Below, in pieces: positions 24,724 through 33,116 of a DNA stretch of 35,693 bases. Both the position numbers and the translations under genes were made by a program. Position 1 is the first letter of the stretch; each line of letters starts with the position of its first letter. Source of the DNA: Chloroflexota bacterium (lineage in GTDB: Bacteria; Chloroflexota; Anaerolineae; JAAEKA01); contig JAYELL010000063.1 of the NCBI GenBank assembly GCA_034717495.1, positions 1-35,693 on the forward strand, read 5' to 3'. Under the pieces are notes generated by a model that saw only the letters and a list, made by a program, of their open reading frames with translations, was not told where the DNA came from and did not search any database.

Positions 24724-26046
24724 ATGAGTACTCATCAATCATTCCGATCGGAAGAGGCCAAGAAGGCACGCTTCACTGTCCTGGGAACAGCGTTGCTGAT
24801 GATCCTGATGGTCGTCGGCTTGAGCGCCTGTTCCGCGGATGGCCAGGCCATTTGGAACATCGTAGATTACCGGGTCCGCAAGGCCTTTCCGCCCCTGCTT
24901 GTCCCCGGCAGCGATGATCCGGCCCATCGAGGCAGTCTCACGGGCACGATCCGCGACGAACAGGGAAAACCGGTTTCCGACGCCGTCGCCCTGGTCGCCA
25001 CGGCGCGCGGGCAATCATTCGACGCGCGCAGCGATTCCCAGGGACGGTTTCACATCACCGGTATTCCGCCAGGTCGTTATGTCCCGGTGGCAACGGCGTG
25101 GCAATATGAGCAGCAAACAGCAAACCCTGTGCGAATCCGGGCTGGGCAGCCCACCACGGTCGATTTCAGGCTTGCCGAAGCTGTCCCCGAACCGCTAACA
25201 CCTCTGAATTTGCAGCTCGGTCCAGCTCAACTTGCCAGCTCCCGATTCCCGCAGCCATCCCTCGCCAGCCGGATTCCCTTCACGTTCACCCTCGACGGTG
25301 CAACCATTGACGGCGGGCTCATCTACCTGCCTGCCGATCCACCCGACGGTCCCTTGCCGACGTTGGCGATGATCTATCCAAGCGAACCAATCAACTGGGA
25401 TCCGGCTTCGGTGGCACTGACCAGCGCCGGTTACGCCCTGCTGGCGGTGGGGCCGGACAAGGACCGTGGCCTGGACATAGAAGCGCATGTGCGGGATTTC
25501 CGGGCGGCTCTTGAACTGTGGCAAGCCGGCCAACTGAGTCCTTTGGGCCAGCCAGCCGACGATTGGATCCTCATCTCCGGCAGTTTCGGCTCGCTGATTC
25601 TCTACCGGGCATTGAGGGATATCGAACCGCACCAGGCGCCGGCAGCAGTGATCAATATTGGGGGCATCAGCGACGCTTTCCTCGGCGTGCAATCCCTCTA
25701 CAGCGTCAATCAGGAGTTGACGATTCCGCCTCCCTATGACCTGGCAGTGGCAGCCATGGGACGCACCGATCGCGACCCCGCCTTCTTCCTCCGGCTCTCG
25801 CCCGTTCACTTCGCCAATTACTTGCCACCCACCCTGGTGATCCACACCTACAACGATGAGATCATTCCCTTTAATCAGGCATCAGCCATGGACTCCGCCC
25901 TGGCTGATGCCGGCATTCCTCATGAGCTTCTGCTTTACGAGGATACGACCCACTACCTGGACGCTCGTTACCCAACCGAGTCCACCTACATGGTCTTTGA
26001 CCGGGTGCTCGAGTTTGTCGAGACGACACTGGAACCGGCGCAGTAA
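24724..26046 (+). CDS. Lipoprotein with carboxypeptidase-regulatory-like domain and alpha/beta-hydrolase domain
   Basis: 440 residues. A lipoprotein signal ends LSAC (Cys36). Residues about 75-155 form a small beta-sandwich of the carboxypeptidase regulatory-like type (GSLTGTIRDEQGKPVSDAV, DSQGRFHITGIPPGRY). Residues about 175-435 form an alpha/beta hydrolase: nucleophile Ser287 in SGSFG, Asp378 in YNDEIIP and His410 in THYLD. The elbow has Ser in place of the first Gly of GxSxG. The substrate is unknown; an extracytoplasmic esterase or peptidase role is plausible. ATG 24724 has no strong ribosome site. It is followed by a repeat-rich gap and a lipoprotein-type MscS. Confidence 0.8.
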   Translation: MSTHQSFRSEEAKKARFTVLGTALLMILMVVGLSACSADGQAIWNIVDYRVRKAFPPLLVPGSDDPAHRGSLTGTIRDEQGKPVSDAVALVATARGQSFDARSDSQGRFHITGIPPGRYVPVATAWQYEQQTANPVRIRAGQPTTVDFRLAEAVPEPLTPLNLQLGPAQLASSRFPQPSLASRIPFTFTLDGATIDGGLIYLPADPPDGPLPTLAMIYPSEPINWDPASVALTSAGYALLAVGPDKDRGLDIEAHVRDFRAALELWQAGQLSPLGQPADDWILISGSFGSLILYRALRDIEPHQAPAAVINIGGISDAFLGVQSLYSVNQELTIPPPYDLAVAAMGRTDRDPAFFLRLSPVHFANYLPPTLVIHTYNDEIIPFNQASAMDSALADAGIPHELLLYEDTTHYLDARYPTESTYMVFDRVLEFVETTLEPAQ

Positions 26047-26079
26047 TATTTTCTGGAAGTGATGAGCAATGTGATTGCC

Positions 26080-26152
26080 GTGTCAGAATGTAATGTCAGC
26101 ATGTCAGAATGTCATGGTTCCGCATCTTGACATATTGACATATTCTTCAGGA
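26080..26152. repeat. Octamer-phased ATGTCA-type repeat
   Basis: Between two lipoprotein genes the sequence reads as variants of an 8-bp word: TGTCAGAA, TGTCAGCA, TGTCAGAA, TGTCATGG, then TTCCGCAT, CTTGACAT, ATTGACAT. The run TTCCGCATCTTGACA is shared with 9046-9060. Confidence 0.6.
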
Positions 26153-26162
26153 GAGCCGAGAT

Positions 26163-27509
26163 ATGACCAGACGAAGTGCAGTCCTATTCACGATGTTCGT
26201 CACGCTGCTGCTGCTTGCCGCCTGCAGCCAGGCGCCAGCCCCAGCGGAACAGGCAGTGGCAGATCAGGCGAGCACGATGGAGGCAATCCCTGCCAGCAAC
26301 CAGAAGAGTGAAGCGCAAACGAACGAGGATCCTCTTGCGGAGGTGATCCAGCCCCGTGAGCCTTTGCCCGCGACAGAACCGGGACCGATCTCTCAAGAAG
26401 TGGAAAAGCGCTTTGCTCGCGCAGATGGTGCAGGGTTTCTGGGCCTTGATGAAGCCGACTGGATTAACCTGGCAATCTCACTGCTGATGGTCGGCCTCAG
26501 CTACCTCATCGGTACCTGGATAATCCGCCGCCTGCTGCCTCCCCTCGTTCAACGCACCCGAATCGATTTTGATGACCAACTCCTCCAGGACGTGAGTTCC
26601 GAGCTGAGATGGCTGGTGGTTATTTTGGCACTTCATCTGGCCACATTGCGACTGGGTTTTCTAAGTGTTGGCTTCAAACAAGTTCTGATAGACATCTATT
26701 TTGTTCTGGGTCTGGCTGTCGTATTTCACATGGCCTGGAAAACGATCGCGCTGGGAGAAGCGTGGTTTCGCGCAAAGTCAGTGGAAGAGCAGCGCGAGGA
26801 ACAGCTCGCCCCTGGCATTACGGCGGTTTCCCGTTTGACCTACGTACTTGCCACCGTGGTCGCCGTGTCTGTCCTGCTCTCTCACTTCGGTGTCAACGTA
26901 CTCGCCTTCAGTGCTGCTCTCGGCCTTACCGGCCTGGCCCTCTCTCTGGCCGCCAAGGATACACTGGCCGACATAATCGCCGGTTTCATGGTACTGATCG
27001 ACCAGCCTTTCCGGGTCGGCGACCGGATCGAAATCCAGGAAATTGGTACCTGGGGAGACGTGGTGGAGATTGGTTTACGTACCACGAGTATCCGCACGCG
27101 CGACAATCGCATGGTGATTGTGCCCAACTCCATCATCGGCAAAAACCAGGTGGTCAACTACACCTTTCCCGATCCCCGCTTCCGCATTCAAACCCATGTG
27201 GGCATAGACTACGATACCGATATTGAAGCAGCGCGTCGCGTCATCGTTGATACGGTGCGCAAGGTGGACGGTGTACTGCAGGACAAGCCAGTGGATGCCC
27301 TCTATGTCGAAATGGGCGAAACAGCGATGATCTTTCGGGTACGCTGGTGGATCGCGTCCTACGAGGATACGCGACGCATGTTCGACAAGGTGCACACCTC
27401 CCTGCAGCAAGCCCTGGATGAAGCAGGAATCGAAATACCTTTCACTACCTATGATGTCAATCTCAAGCTGGACAATCAGAACTCCGATGTACTGATCCCG
27501 GCAGGTTGA
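26163..27509 (+). CDS. MscS-family channel with lipoprotein signal
   Basis: 448 residues. The N-terminus has a lipoprotein signal ending LAAC (Cys21) and an extracytoplasmic Ala/Pro/Glu-rich linker to about residue 95, followed by four or five membrane helices, the MscS pore helix (LAFSAALGLTGLALSLAAKDTLADIIAGF), the beta-domain (FRVGDRIEIQEIGTWGDVVEIGLRTT, VIVPNSIIGKNQVVNY) and the alpha/beta vestibule. Family function is a tension-gated channel. AGGAG lies 9 nt before the ATG. The lipid-anchored N-terminus is unusual for MscS proteins and would tether the periplasmic-side tail to the membrane. It probably acts alongside the small MscS at 22223. Confidence 0.9.
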   Translation: MTRRSAVLFTMFVTLLLLAACSQAPAPAEQAVADQASTMEAIPASNQKSEAQTNEDPLAEVIQPREPLPATEPGPISQEVEKRFARADGAGFLGLDEADWINLAISLLMVGLSYLIGTWIIRRLLPPLVQRTRIDFDDQLLQDVSSELRWLVVILALHLATLRLGFLSVGFKQVLIDIYFVLGLAVVFHMAWKTIALGEAWFRAKSVEEQREEQLAPGITAVSRLTYVLATVVAVSVLLSHFGVNVLAFSAALGLTGLALSLAAKDTLADIIAGFMVLIDQPFRVGDRIEIQEIGTWGDVVEIGLRTTSIRTRDNRMVIVPNSIIGKNQVVNYTFPDPRFRIQTHVGIDYDTDIEAARRVIVDTVRKVDGVLQDKPVDALYVEMGETAMIFRVRWWIASYEDTRRMFDKVHTSLQQALDEAGIEIPFTTYDVNLKLDNQNSDVLIPAG

Positions 27510-27516
27510 TCATGTC

Positions 27517-27564
27517 ACTCTGACACTCTGATACTCTGAAACTCTGACATTCCGATACTCCGAC
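27517..27564. repeat. Six tandem 8-bp degenerate repeats
   Basis: ACTCTGAC, ACTCTGAT, ACTCTGAA, ACTCTGAC, ATTCCGAT, ACTCCGAC run head to tail, with two weaker units after. The position is 7 bp after the MscS gene and shortly before the chelatase promoter. It resembles the other 8-bp-phased repeats of the window. Confidence 0.75.
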
Positions 27565-27566
27565 AT

Positions 27567-27595
27567 TTCATCATTCCCAGCCATCAGGGTATAAT
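27567..27595 (+). promoter_or_regulatory. Candidate promoter of the chelatase gene
   Basis: A perfect TATAAT at 27590-27595, 17 bp after a weak -35 (TTCATC, 27567-27572). A transcript would start near 27602, about 100 nt before the chosen ATG. Confidence 0.4.
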
Positions 27596-27701
27596 CCCGA
27601 GTGTGCGAATTATGACAGAGAGCGAAGGAATTCTCGTTTGTCCGCTGATTCGCTGATCCGTTCACTCGCCCTGTCGCAATATGCCGAAGGACCAAAGCCA
27701 G

Positions 27702-28811
27702 ATGTCACGCATTTTCCCCTTCACAGCCGTTGTCGGTCAGAACCGAATGAAACGAGCCCTGGTGCTCAACGCAATCAATCCCCAGATCGGTGGCGTGCTG
27801 ATTCGCGGTGAGCGCGGCACTGCCAAAAGCACCGCCGCCAGGGGCCTGGCCTTCCTCTTGCCGGGAATACGGATCGTCTCTGACTGCCATTTCGGCTGTG
27901 ATCCCGAAATGCCCTCCACCTATTGCGATGAATGCCGGGCCCGTGTCGACGCCGGAGAAGTACTGCCTGTGACCACGCGTCGCACCAGCTTCATCGACCT
28001 TCCCGTCAGCGCGACGGAAGACCGTGTCGTCGGTACCCTGGACATCGAAAAGGCGATTCAAAAGGGCGAGCGGGACTTCGAGCCGGGTGTCCTGGCATCC
28101 GCCAACCGGGGACTGCTCTACGTGGACGAGGTCAATCTGCTCGATGATCACGTCGTGGACCTTCTGCTGGACAGTGCTGCCATGGGCATGAATGTGGTGG
28201 AACGAGAGGGAATCAGCTTTACCCACCCGGCTGAGTTCATCCTGGTCGGCACCATGAACCCGGAGGAGGGCGATCTCAGGCCCCAACTGCTGGACCGCTT
28301 CGGCCTGGCCGTGGATATGACAGGAATCCACGATGCACGCTCCCGGGTCGAAATCGTCAAGCGACGGATCGCCTTTGAGCAAAACCCCGATGATTTTCGA
28401 GAGGAATGGGAACCCAGGGAGGAAGAGCTGTCGAACAGCATTGAGCAGGCCCGCAGCCGGCTGCCACTGGTCACCTACTCCGATCGTGACCTCTTTGCCA
28501 TTGCCGCTTTGACTGCCGATTTCAAGGTCGATGGCCACAGAGCCGACATTGTGATCCTCAAGGCGGCTCGCGCCCACGCAGCCTACGAAGGCCGCCTGCA
28601 AATCACCGACCGCGATATTCTGCTGGCCGCGGAGTTGGCCCTGCCCCACCGGCTCAAACGCCAACCTTTCCAGGAAACGGCCCTGGAGCAAGGACAGTTG
28701 GAGGATCGTCTGCGCCGGGCACAGGAGCAGGCCCAGGCGGAAACCACGGAGAGCACCAGCGCTCAGATGGCGGATCCATCAAAAAAAGCCCGGAGGGGTC
28801 CGAATCGGTAG
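27702..28811 (+). CDS. chlD: Mg/Co-chelatase AAA+ subunit (ChlI-like), 0-frame product of chlD
   Basis: 369 residues from ATG 27702 (MSRIFPFTAVVGQ; ATG 27681 is in frame). AAA+ ATPase of the ChlI/BchI type that powers metal insertion into a tetrapyrrole together with a large CobN/ChlH subunit. Walker A is GERGTAKST (36-44), Walker B is LLYVDEVN, and the ChlI-specific insertions FIDLPVSATEDRVVGTLD and FTHPAEFILVGTMNPEEGDLRPQLLDRFGL are present, with sensor and arginine-finger regions. After the AAA+ lid the protein enters a Gln/Ala/Glu-rich linker and stops at TAG 28809-28811. In the -1 frame the linker continues into a VWA domain (next entries). Whether Mg or Co is the metal cannot be told; no large subunit is in the window. 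Confidence 0.92.
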   Translation: MSRIFPFTAVVGQNRMKRALVLNAINPQIGGVLIRGERGTAKSTAARGLAFLLPGIRIVSDCHFGCDPEMPSTYCDECRARVDAGEVLPVTTRRTSFIDLPVSATEDRVVGTLDIEKAIQKGERDFEPGVLASANRGLLYVDEVNLLDDHVVDLLLDSAAMGMNVVEREGISFTHPAEFILVGTMNPEEGDLRPQLLDRFGLAVDMTGIHDARSRVEIVKRRIAFEQNPDDFREEWEPREEELSNSIEQARSRLPLVTYSDRDLFAIAALTADFKVDGHRADIVILKAARAHAAYEGRLQITDRDILLAAELALPHRLKRQPFQETALEQGQLEDRLRRAQEQAQAETTESTSAQMADPSKKARRGPNR

Positions 28812-28835
28812 ACGACGACGGTCTAACCGGACCCC
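28781..28835 (+). promoter_or_regulatory. Programmed -1 ribosomal frameshift signal
   Basis: Slippery heptamer A AAA AAA at 28781-28787, read in the 0-frame as TCA AAA AAA; a 7-nt spacer (GCCCGGA); then a stem GGGGTCCG (28795-28802) / CGGACCCC (28828-28835), perfect over 8 bp, with an inner helix TAGAC (28809-28813) / GTCTA (28821-28825). The 0-frame stop TAG is within the structure. A shift of -1 continues at AGC 28787-28789 into the VWA frame with no stop. The arrangement is like that of dnaX. RNA-polymerase slippage on A7 (one added A) would give the same result. Confidence 0.75.
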
Positions 28836-29764
28836 CATCCAATAGCGCAGCACCCAATGCCACCAATCCCGGCGACAAGCAAGGACGAAACCGACCTGTC
28901 AATGTCGGTCAGACCTTCCAGTCGAAACGATTGGACACCCCACTCGACCGGCTCACTCGTCAAAGGGCGGGACGACGCAGCGTCACACGCACCGATCGGA
29001 AACGCGGGCGCTATGTCAAAAGCCGTCCAGCCGGGGATCGCCCTGACGACATTGCCTTCGACGCAACCTTCCGTTCCGCAGCAGTCCACCAGCGCCGGCG
29101 CCGGCAGGAAGCGCAAACTGAGGGCAAAGAAGCACTGGCCCTGGAGTTGCGGAAACACGACCTCCAACGCAAGGTGAGGGTGCGGCGCGCCAGCAATCTG
29201 ATCCTGTTTGTGGTCGACGCAAGCTGGTCTATGGCGGCAGCCGAACGGATGGAAGCCACCAAGGGTGCGATCATGAGCCTGCTGATGGACGCTTACCAGC
29301 GACGCGATCAGGTAGGGCTGGTGGTCTTCCAGAAGGACCAGGCCCGCTTGATCTTGCCTCCTACCTCCAGCGTTGACCTGGCCCATCGTGCCCTGGAAAA
29401 CATCCCCGTCGGCGGAAAAACACCCCTGAGCAGCGGCCTGCTGCTGGCCCATCGCATTTGCGAAGGTGCCCGTCGCCGCGATGAAGAGGTGCGCCCCCTG
29501 ATCATCCTGTTGACCGATGGCGCTGGCAATGTCAGCATGACCGGAATGCCGGCCCAGGAAGAAGCCATGCACATGGCAAGTCTCATTGAACAGGCAGGAA
29601 CACCCTCCGTCGTCGTCAACATGGAGCATGTAGCCTTCGACCGGGGACTGGCCCAGGCGCTGGCCGACAATATGGGCGCCCCCTGCTACTGCCTGCCTGA
29701 TCTCGCCGCCGAGACTCTGGTCCAGACCGTGCAAGATGGTTTGCGACTGGTAGCTGGATCGTGA
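28787..29764 (+). CDS. chlD: Linker and VWA domain of ChlD-type chelatase subunit, reached by -1 frameshift
   Basis: 325 codons in the -1 frame. With the preceding frame they give a protein of about 687 residues, the size of one-piece AAA+/VWA chelatase subunits. After an acidic, Asn/Pro-rich linker come the basic GRRSVTRTDRKRGRYVKS segment and a von Willebrand A domain with a full MIDAS metal site: DASWS (Asp about residue 506 of the joined protein), the Thr of GGKTPLSSGL and the Asp of LLTDGAGN. The first usable start within this frame is TTG 28931, without a ribosome site and after the conserved linker had begun, so independent translation is unlikely. The role is the D-type partner that docks the ATPase ring on the metal-inserting subunit. 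Confidence 0.85.
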   Translation, partial: SPEGSESVDDDGLTGPPSNSAAPNATNPGDKQGRNRPVNVGQTFQSKRLDTPLDRLTRQRAGRRSVTRTDRKRGRYVKSRPAGDRPDDIAFDATFRSAAVHQRRRRQEAQTEGKEALALELRKHDLQRKVRVRRASNLILFVVDASWSMAAAERMEATKGAIMSLLMDAYQRRDQVGLVVFQKDQARLILPPTSSVDLAHRALENIPVGGKTPLSSGLLLAHRICEGARRRDEEVRPLIILLTDGAGNVSMTGMPAQEEAMHMASLIEQAGTPSVVVNMEHVAFDRGLAQALADNMGAPCYCLPDLAAETLVQTVQDGLRLVAGS

Positions 29765-29819
29765 TTCTGGCATCACCCGACCGTGGACCAGGCGCTTTTC
29801 TCCCCACCCATTTCTGTTC

Positions 29820-30719
29820 ATGAAACGCGGTCAACTGGCAGCGGACGCAGCTCTGCTTTTTGTTACAGCCATCTGGGGAGCAACTTTCGTCATGGTCCAG
29901 GATGCTGTGAGCGGGTTTCCGGTGTTCGCCTTTCTCACCTTGCGTTTTTCCCTGGCCACCCTGGCTCTACTGCCCTTTTTCTTGCGGGCGCGCCGCTCGA
30001 GCGGGTTTCGGCTTAATGCCGTTGGCACTGTCGGTTTTGACAGGCTACGTAGCCTGTTGCCAGGCATTCTTGTGGGCATCGCGCTCTTCGTCGGCTACAG
30101 TTTTCAGACCTTTGGGCTTCGTTTCACCACACCTGCCAAGGCCGGCTTCATCACCGGACTATCGGTTGTGATGGTGCCCATCGGCCAGGCTCTTTTTTTC
30201 CGGAAACCACCAGATCGCGGCGCGATTGCCGGAGTCGGCCTGGCAACCGTGGGCCTGGCGCTACTCAGCCTGGAAAGCGACCTGTCGATTCACCTGGGCG
30301 ATATCCTGGTGTTCTGTTGCGCCATAGGGTTCGCCGCCCACATCCTCCTGGTCGGTCGCTTTGCTCCTGCCTGGCAACCGTTGCAGCTGGCCTTCGTCCA
30401 GATAGTCACGGTAGCGATATTGAGCCTCGGGCTGGCAGGACTCGCGGAACAGCCCATCGGTTGGCCCACTGCCAACGTCTGGTTTGCCGCAGCCTTTACC
30501 GGTCTGTTGGCGACCTCCCTGGCCTTTTTTCTGCAGAGCCGCGCGCAACGGGACACAACGCCGACACACACGGCCCTGATATTCTCGGCTGAGCCGGTAT
30601 TCGCCGGTATTTTCAGCCTCCTGTTGATTGGCGAAGTCCTCGGGATGCGTCAGATCGCCGGCTGTGCTCTGATCCTGGCCGGCATGCTGGCAGCAGAATA
30701 CCGCGGCAGAAGTGAATAA
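29820..30719 (+). CDS. DMT-superfamily (EamA) transporter
   Basis: 299 residues with ten hydrophobic helices in two EamA repeats, each of five. Signatures include LLFVTAIWGATFVMVQDAV at the start, LRFSLATLALLPF, FTTPAKAGFITGLSVVMVPI at the end of the first repeat and ALIFSAEPVFAGIFSLLLIGE in the second. These inner-membrane proteins export metabolites such as amino acids; the substrate is not predictable. ATG 29820 has no clear ribosome site. It follows the chelatase gene by 55 bp and could be on the same transcript. Confidence 0.92.
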   Translation: MKRGQLAADAALLFVTAIWGATFVMVQDAVSGFPVFAFLTLRFSLATLALLPFFLRARRSSGFRLNAVGTVGFDRLRSLLPGILVGIALFVGYSFQTFGLRFTTPAKAGFITGLSVVMVPIGQALFFRKPPDRGAIAGVGLATVGLALLSLESDLSIHLGDILVFCCAIGFAAHILLVGRFAPAWQPLQLAFVQIVTVAILSLGLAGLAEQPIGWPTANVWFAAAFTGLLATSLAFFLQSRAQRDTTPTHTALIFSAEPVFAGIFSLLLIGEVLGMRQIAGCALILAGMLAAEYRGRSE

Positions 30720-30742
30720 AGCCATCCATTGAGGTGCTAACC

Positions 30743-31102
30743 ATGTCTGATAACACCATCACCCTGTCAGAACTTCGCGCCGCCGTGTCAGAGTTTGTTT
30801 CCGAAAGAGACTGGGAAACCTACCATACGCCCAAGAGCCTCAGCATGTCCATTGCCATCGAAGCCGCCGAGCTCATGGAATTATTCCAATGGCATGGCAA
30901 CGAGCAGTCACGCCAGGCGGGCGAGCATGAGGAAAAACGGACGGAAGCAGCCGACGAGTTGGCTGACGTTTTGATCTACTGCCTGGCATTTGCCAATACG
31001 CTGCAATTGGACATCAGCGATGCCGTGGCCTCGAAACTGGACATCAACCAACGGCGCTACCCGCCAGGAAAGTTGCCCAGCCGCCACCATGATTTGGAGT
31101 AG
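30743..31102 (+). CDS. MazG-like nucleotide pyrophosphohydrolase
   Basis: 119 residues from ATG 30743, chosen because GAGGTG sits 6 nt upstream (a GTG at 30734 is also in frame). All-alpha NTP pyrophosphohydrolase with the metal-binding Glu pattern IAIEAAELMELFQW and the later ADELADVLIYCL, which together coordinate Mg. The protein ends with KLDINQRRYPPGK, typical of the dCTP-pyrophosphatase-like (XTP3TPA-like) subgroup. It probably cleans the nucleotide pool of unwanted dNTPs. It lies 23 bp after the DMT transporter. Confidence 0.9.
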   Translation: MSDNTITLSELRAAVSEFVSERDWETYHTPKSLSMSIAIEAAELMELFQWHGNEQSRQAGEHEEKRTEAADELADVLIYCLAFANTLQLDISDAVASKLDINQRRYPPGKLPSRHHDLE

Positions 31103-31192
31103 AGCGCCCTGCGATAATCGTTTTATCGATCACCCTCTCCGCTCTCGTCGATTGACCCGGTCAAGGCCCAGTAACACAGAGGAGCCCCCCCG

Positions 31193-32020
31193 TTGAGAAA
31201 AAAACCACCCCCACCGAAAGTCTCGGTTCCCAATATTCCTGGCAGTTATTTTGACCGGATCAACAGTGAACGCGACAACTTCGATCACTGGGCGGTGCTT
31301 GCCGATGCAGCGATGGAAAATGATGATTTTCGGCTGGCTTTGTCAGCGCAGGCTGAGATGGAACGGCTGGCGGAGCAGACCGACTCTGACACCTGGCTTG
31401 TTGAGACCTTCCTCAGTCGCTTCGATTACCACGATCGGCAAGGAAATTACCATGAGGCGGCGCAGGCGTGGCAAGCAGCAGCCGGGATTAACGAGCAGAT
31501 CAATGAAACTATAGAAGTCCTGCTGCAGATGTTCCTCATGGCAGACATGCTCGACGAAGCCCAGGACTATACCGACAGTGAATGGCTATCCAAACCGGTT
31601 GCCGATTATTACCGTGCTTCCATAGCACACCGCCGCGGCGACCCTGTTCGGGCGACCTATCTCTGGAGACAGATCGCCAATACCAACCTGGAAGATTTTC
31701 CCGAGGCCCTGGTGGTGCGGGCAACAGCCATGTGCTGGATCGGCCAACCCCTTCAGGCGCTCAGTCTGCTGCTGGAAGATCATCGCAGAAGATCAGCAGA
31801 TTGGGATCACATCCTGCACACCTCTTTGGTGATGGCTCTCGCCTGGGCCATTCAGGGAGACCTCGCGACAGCTCAGGCCAATCTTAAGACAGCTTTGAGC
31901 TCTTTCGACGCGCCGCACGAGCGTCTGGGTGCGTTGGATTGGTACGAGTTCGAGCAGCTGGTCCAGGATGAGACAATCAAGGCCGAACTGAGACCCTTTT
32001 TCGAACTTGACGATCAGTAA
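31193..32020 (+). CDS. TPR-like helical repeat protein, unknown function
   Basis: 275 residues from TTG 31193, with AGAGGAG about 9 nt upstream. It is rich in paired helices with tetratricopeptide-like spacing: DHWAVLADAAMENDDFRLAL, YHDRQGNYHEAAQAWQAAAG, YYRASIAHRRGDPVRATYLW and ALAWAIQGDLATAQANLKTAL. No signal peptide or enzyme motif, so probably a cytoplasmic protein-interaction scaffold. It ends 6 bp before the converging gene on the minus strand. Confidence 0.7.
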   Translation: MRKKPPPPKVSVPNIPGSYFDRINSERDNFDHWAVLADAAMENDDFRLALSAQAEMERLAEQTDSDTWLVETFLSRFDYHDRQGNYHEAAQAWQAAAGINEQINETIEVLLQMFLMADMLDEAQDYTDSEWLSKPVADYYRASIAHRRGDPVRATYLWRQIANTNLEDFPEALVVRATAMCWIGQPLQALSLLLEDHRRRSADWDHILHTSLVMALAWAIQGDLATAQANLKTALSSFDAPHERLGALDWYEFEQLVQDETIKAELRPFFELDDQ

Positions 32021-32026
32021 ACCTGG

Positions 32027-32617
32027 TTAATCCTGACCTGCCGGCGAGCCAAAGAGCCACCAGGCGCGTTCGGAGGAATAACGTTTCTCTTCCCCGCTCG
32101 GCCCCACATAATCGCCGCTCTGCCACATGCCCTGAAGGCGTGAGTCCAGCTGGTCCAGTTGCTGACCTTCCCCGCTTGTCATCTTGTCGGCTCGGGCCAG
32201 GGCACTTTTCAGGATGTCGATACGGTTCCGAATGTGGACCTCGCTGGCATAATCCTCACGAGCCTTCGGATTGCGGCCGACATCATCCAAATACCACTGC
32301 CAGGAACTGAGCAAGGCCTTCATCTCTCGCGTCAGCTTCTCCGCCCACTGGTCTCTATAGGTTCGTCGGGCTGCGCCGACGCGATTTTCGATCGAGACCA
32401 GGCCTTTTCGTTGCTCGGCCGAAAGATCAGTCCGATACCAGCTCAGGTTGTCGACGAGTTCAAGCAGGGCGCCGAGGGTCATCTTTGGTTGTTTGGTACC
32501 GCTCGGCGTTTCGACCACCATCTGTCGATACAATCGATCATCCAGAAGATAGTCATCCAGTTCGTAGGTCATCGCCCCGGCAATAGCCAGATCAGTCGCA
32601 AGTTGTTGATCGTTCAT
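32027..32617 (-). CDS. Helical soluble protein, unknown function
   Basis: 196 residues from ATG 32617, which has GGAG 9 nt upstream (the GTG at 32626 abuts that site). Mostly helical: LATDLAIAGAMTYELDDYLL, LLELVDNLSWYRTDLS and a long charged central helix. The C-terminus SSERAWWLFGSPAGQD may be a tail. No family recognised. It is the last gene of the probable crp-family operon, 27 bp after dtd, and ends tail-to-tail with the TPR-like gene without a visible terminator. Confidence 0.65.
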   Translation of the reverse strand: MNDQQLATDLAIAGAMTYELDDYLLDDRLYRQMVVETPSGTKQPKMTLGALLELVDNLSWYRTDLSAEQRKGLVSIENRVGAARRTYRDQWAEKLTREMKALLSSWQWYLDDVGRNPKAREDYASEVHIRNRIDILKSALARADKMTSGEGQQLDQLDSRLQGMWQSGDYVGPSGEEKRYSSERAWWLFGSPAGQD

Positions 32618-32644
32618 CGTGCTCACTCCAATTCCAGTTGAGTT

Positions 32645-33109
32645 TCATCTTCGGGGCCTGTTCATCAGGTCCGCAGTATCCAACCAAAGGGTCACAGGCC
32701 CATCATTGACAAGATGCACAGCCATCATAGCTCCAAAAATACCTGTTTGCACCGGGACACCTTGATCGCTCAAATGCCTGCCGAAACTTTCGATCAACGG
32801 CTCGGCCTGCTCCGGCCGGGCCGCATCGGTGAAGCTGGGCCGACGCCCCTTTCTGGCATCTCCGAAAAGGGTAAACTGGCTCACCAGCAGAACCGATCCG
32901 CGCACATCATCGAGGGAGAGATTAAACTTGCCCGCCTCATCCTCGAACACCCGCAGGCCCGCGATCTTTCGGGCTAACCATGCAGCTTGTTCCTCACTGT
33001 CGTCGTGAGTAACCCCTAGCAGGACGACGAAACCCTGGTTGATCTCGCCGACTATCTGGCTGTCTACTTCTACGGATGCTTCACTTACACGCTGTACGAC
33101 CGCTCTCAT
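32645..33109 (-). CDS. dtd: D-aminoacyl-tRNA deacylase
   Basis: 154 residues, near the usual 145-150. Dtd removes D-amino acids and glycine mischarged on tRNA, protecting translation. The family motifs are intact: [15 protein letters not shown] at the start, [17 protein letters not shown] in the active site and the C-terminal [11 protein letters not shown] corresponding to the cross-subunit Gly-cisPro/NxGP(V/F)T motif. ATG 33109 follows GAGGT by 4 nt. That site overlaps the stop of the preceding MFS-like gene, so the two are translationally linked. Confidence 0.97.
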   Translation of the reverse strand: MRAVVQRVSEASVEVDSQIVGEINQGFVVLLGVTHDDSEEQAAWLARKIAGLRVFEDEAGKFNLSLDDVRGSVLLVSQFTLFGDARKGRRPSFTDAARPEQAEPLIESFGRHLSDQGVPVQTGIFGAMMAVHLVNDGPVTLWLDTADLMNRPRR

Positions 33110-33116
33110 TTGTACC

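Noticed and set aside
27681-27701. ATG 27681 as start of the chelatase gene
   Set aside because: The seven extra residues (MPKDQSQ) are not family-like; ATG 27702 begins at the conserved FPFTAVVGQ. Not excluded.
28931-29764. Stand-alone VWA gene starting at TTG 28931
   Set aside because: No ribosome site, and open linker sequence in the same frame continues upstream to the slippery site, so a frameshifted product explains it better.
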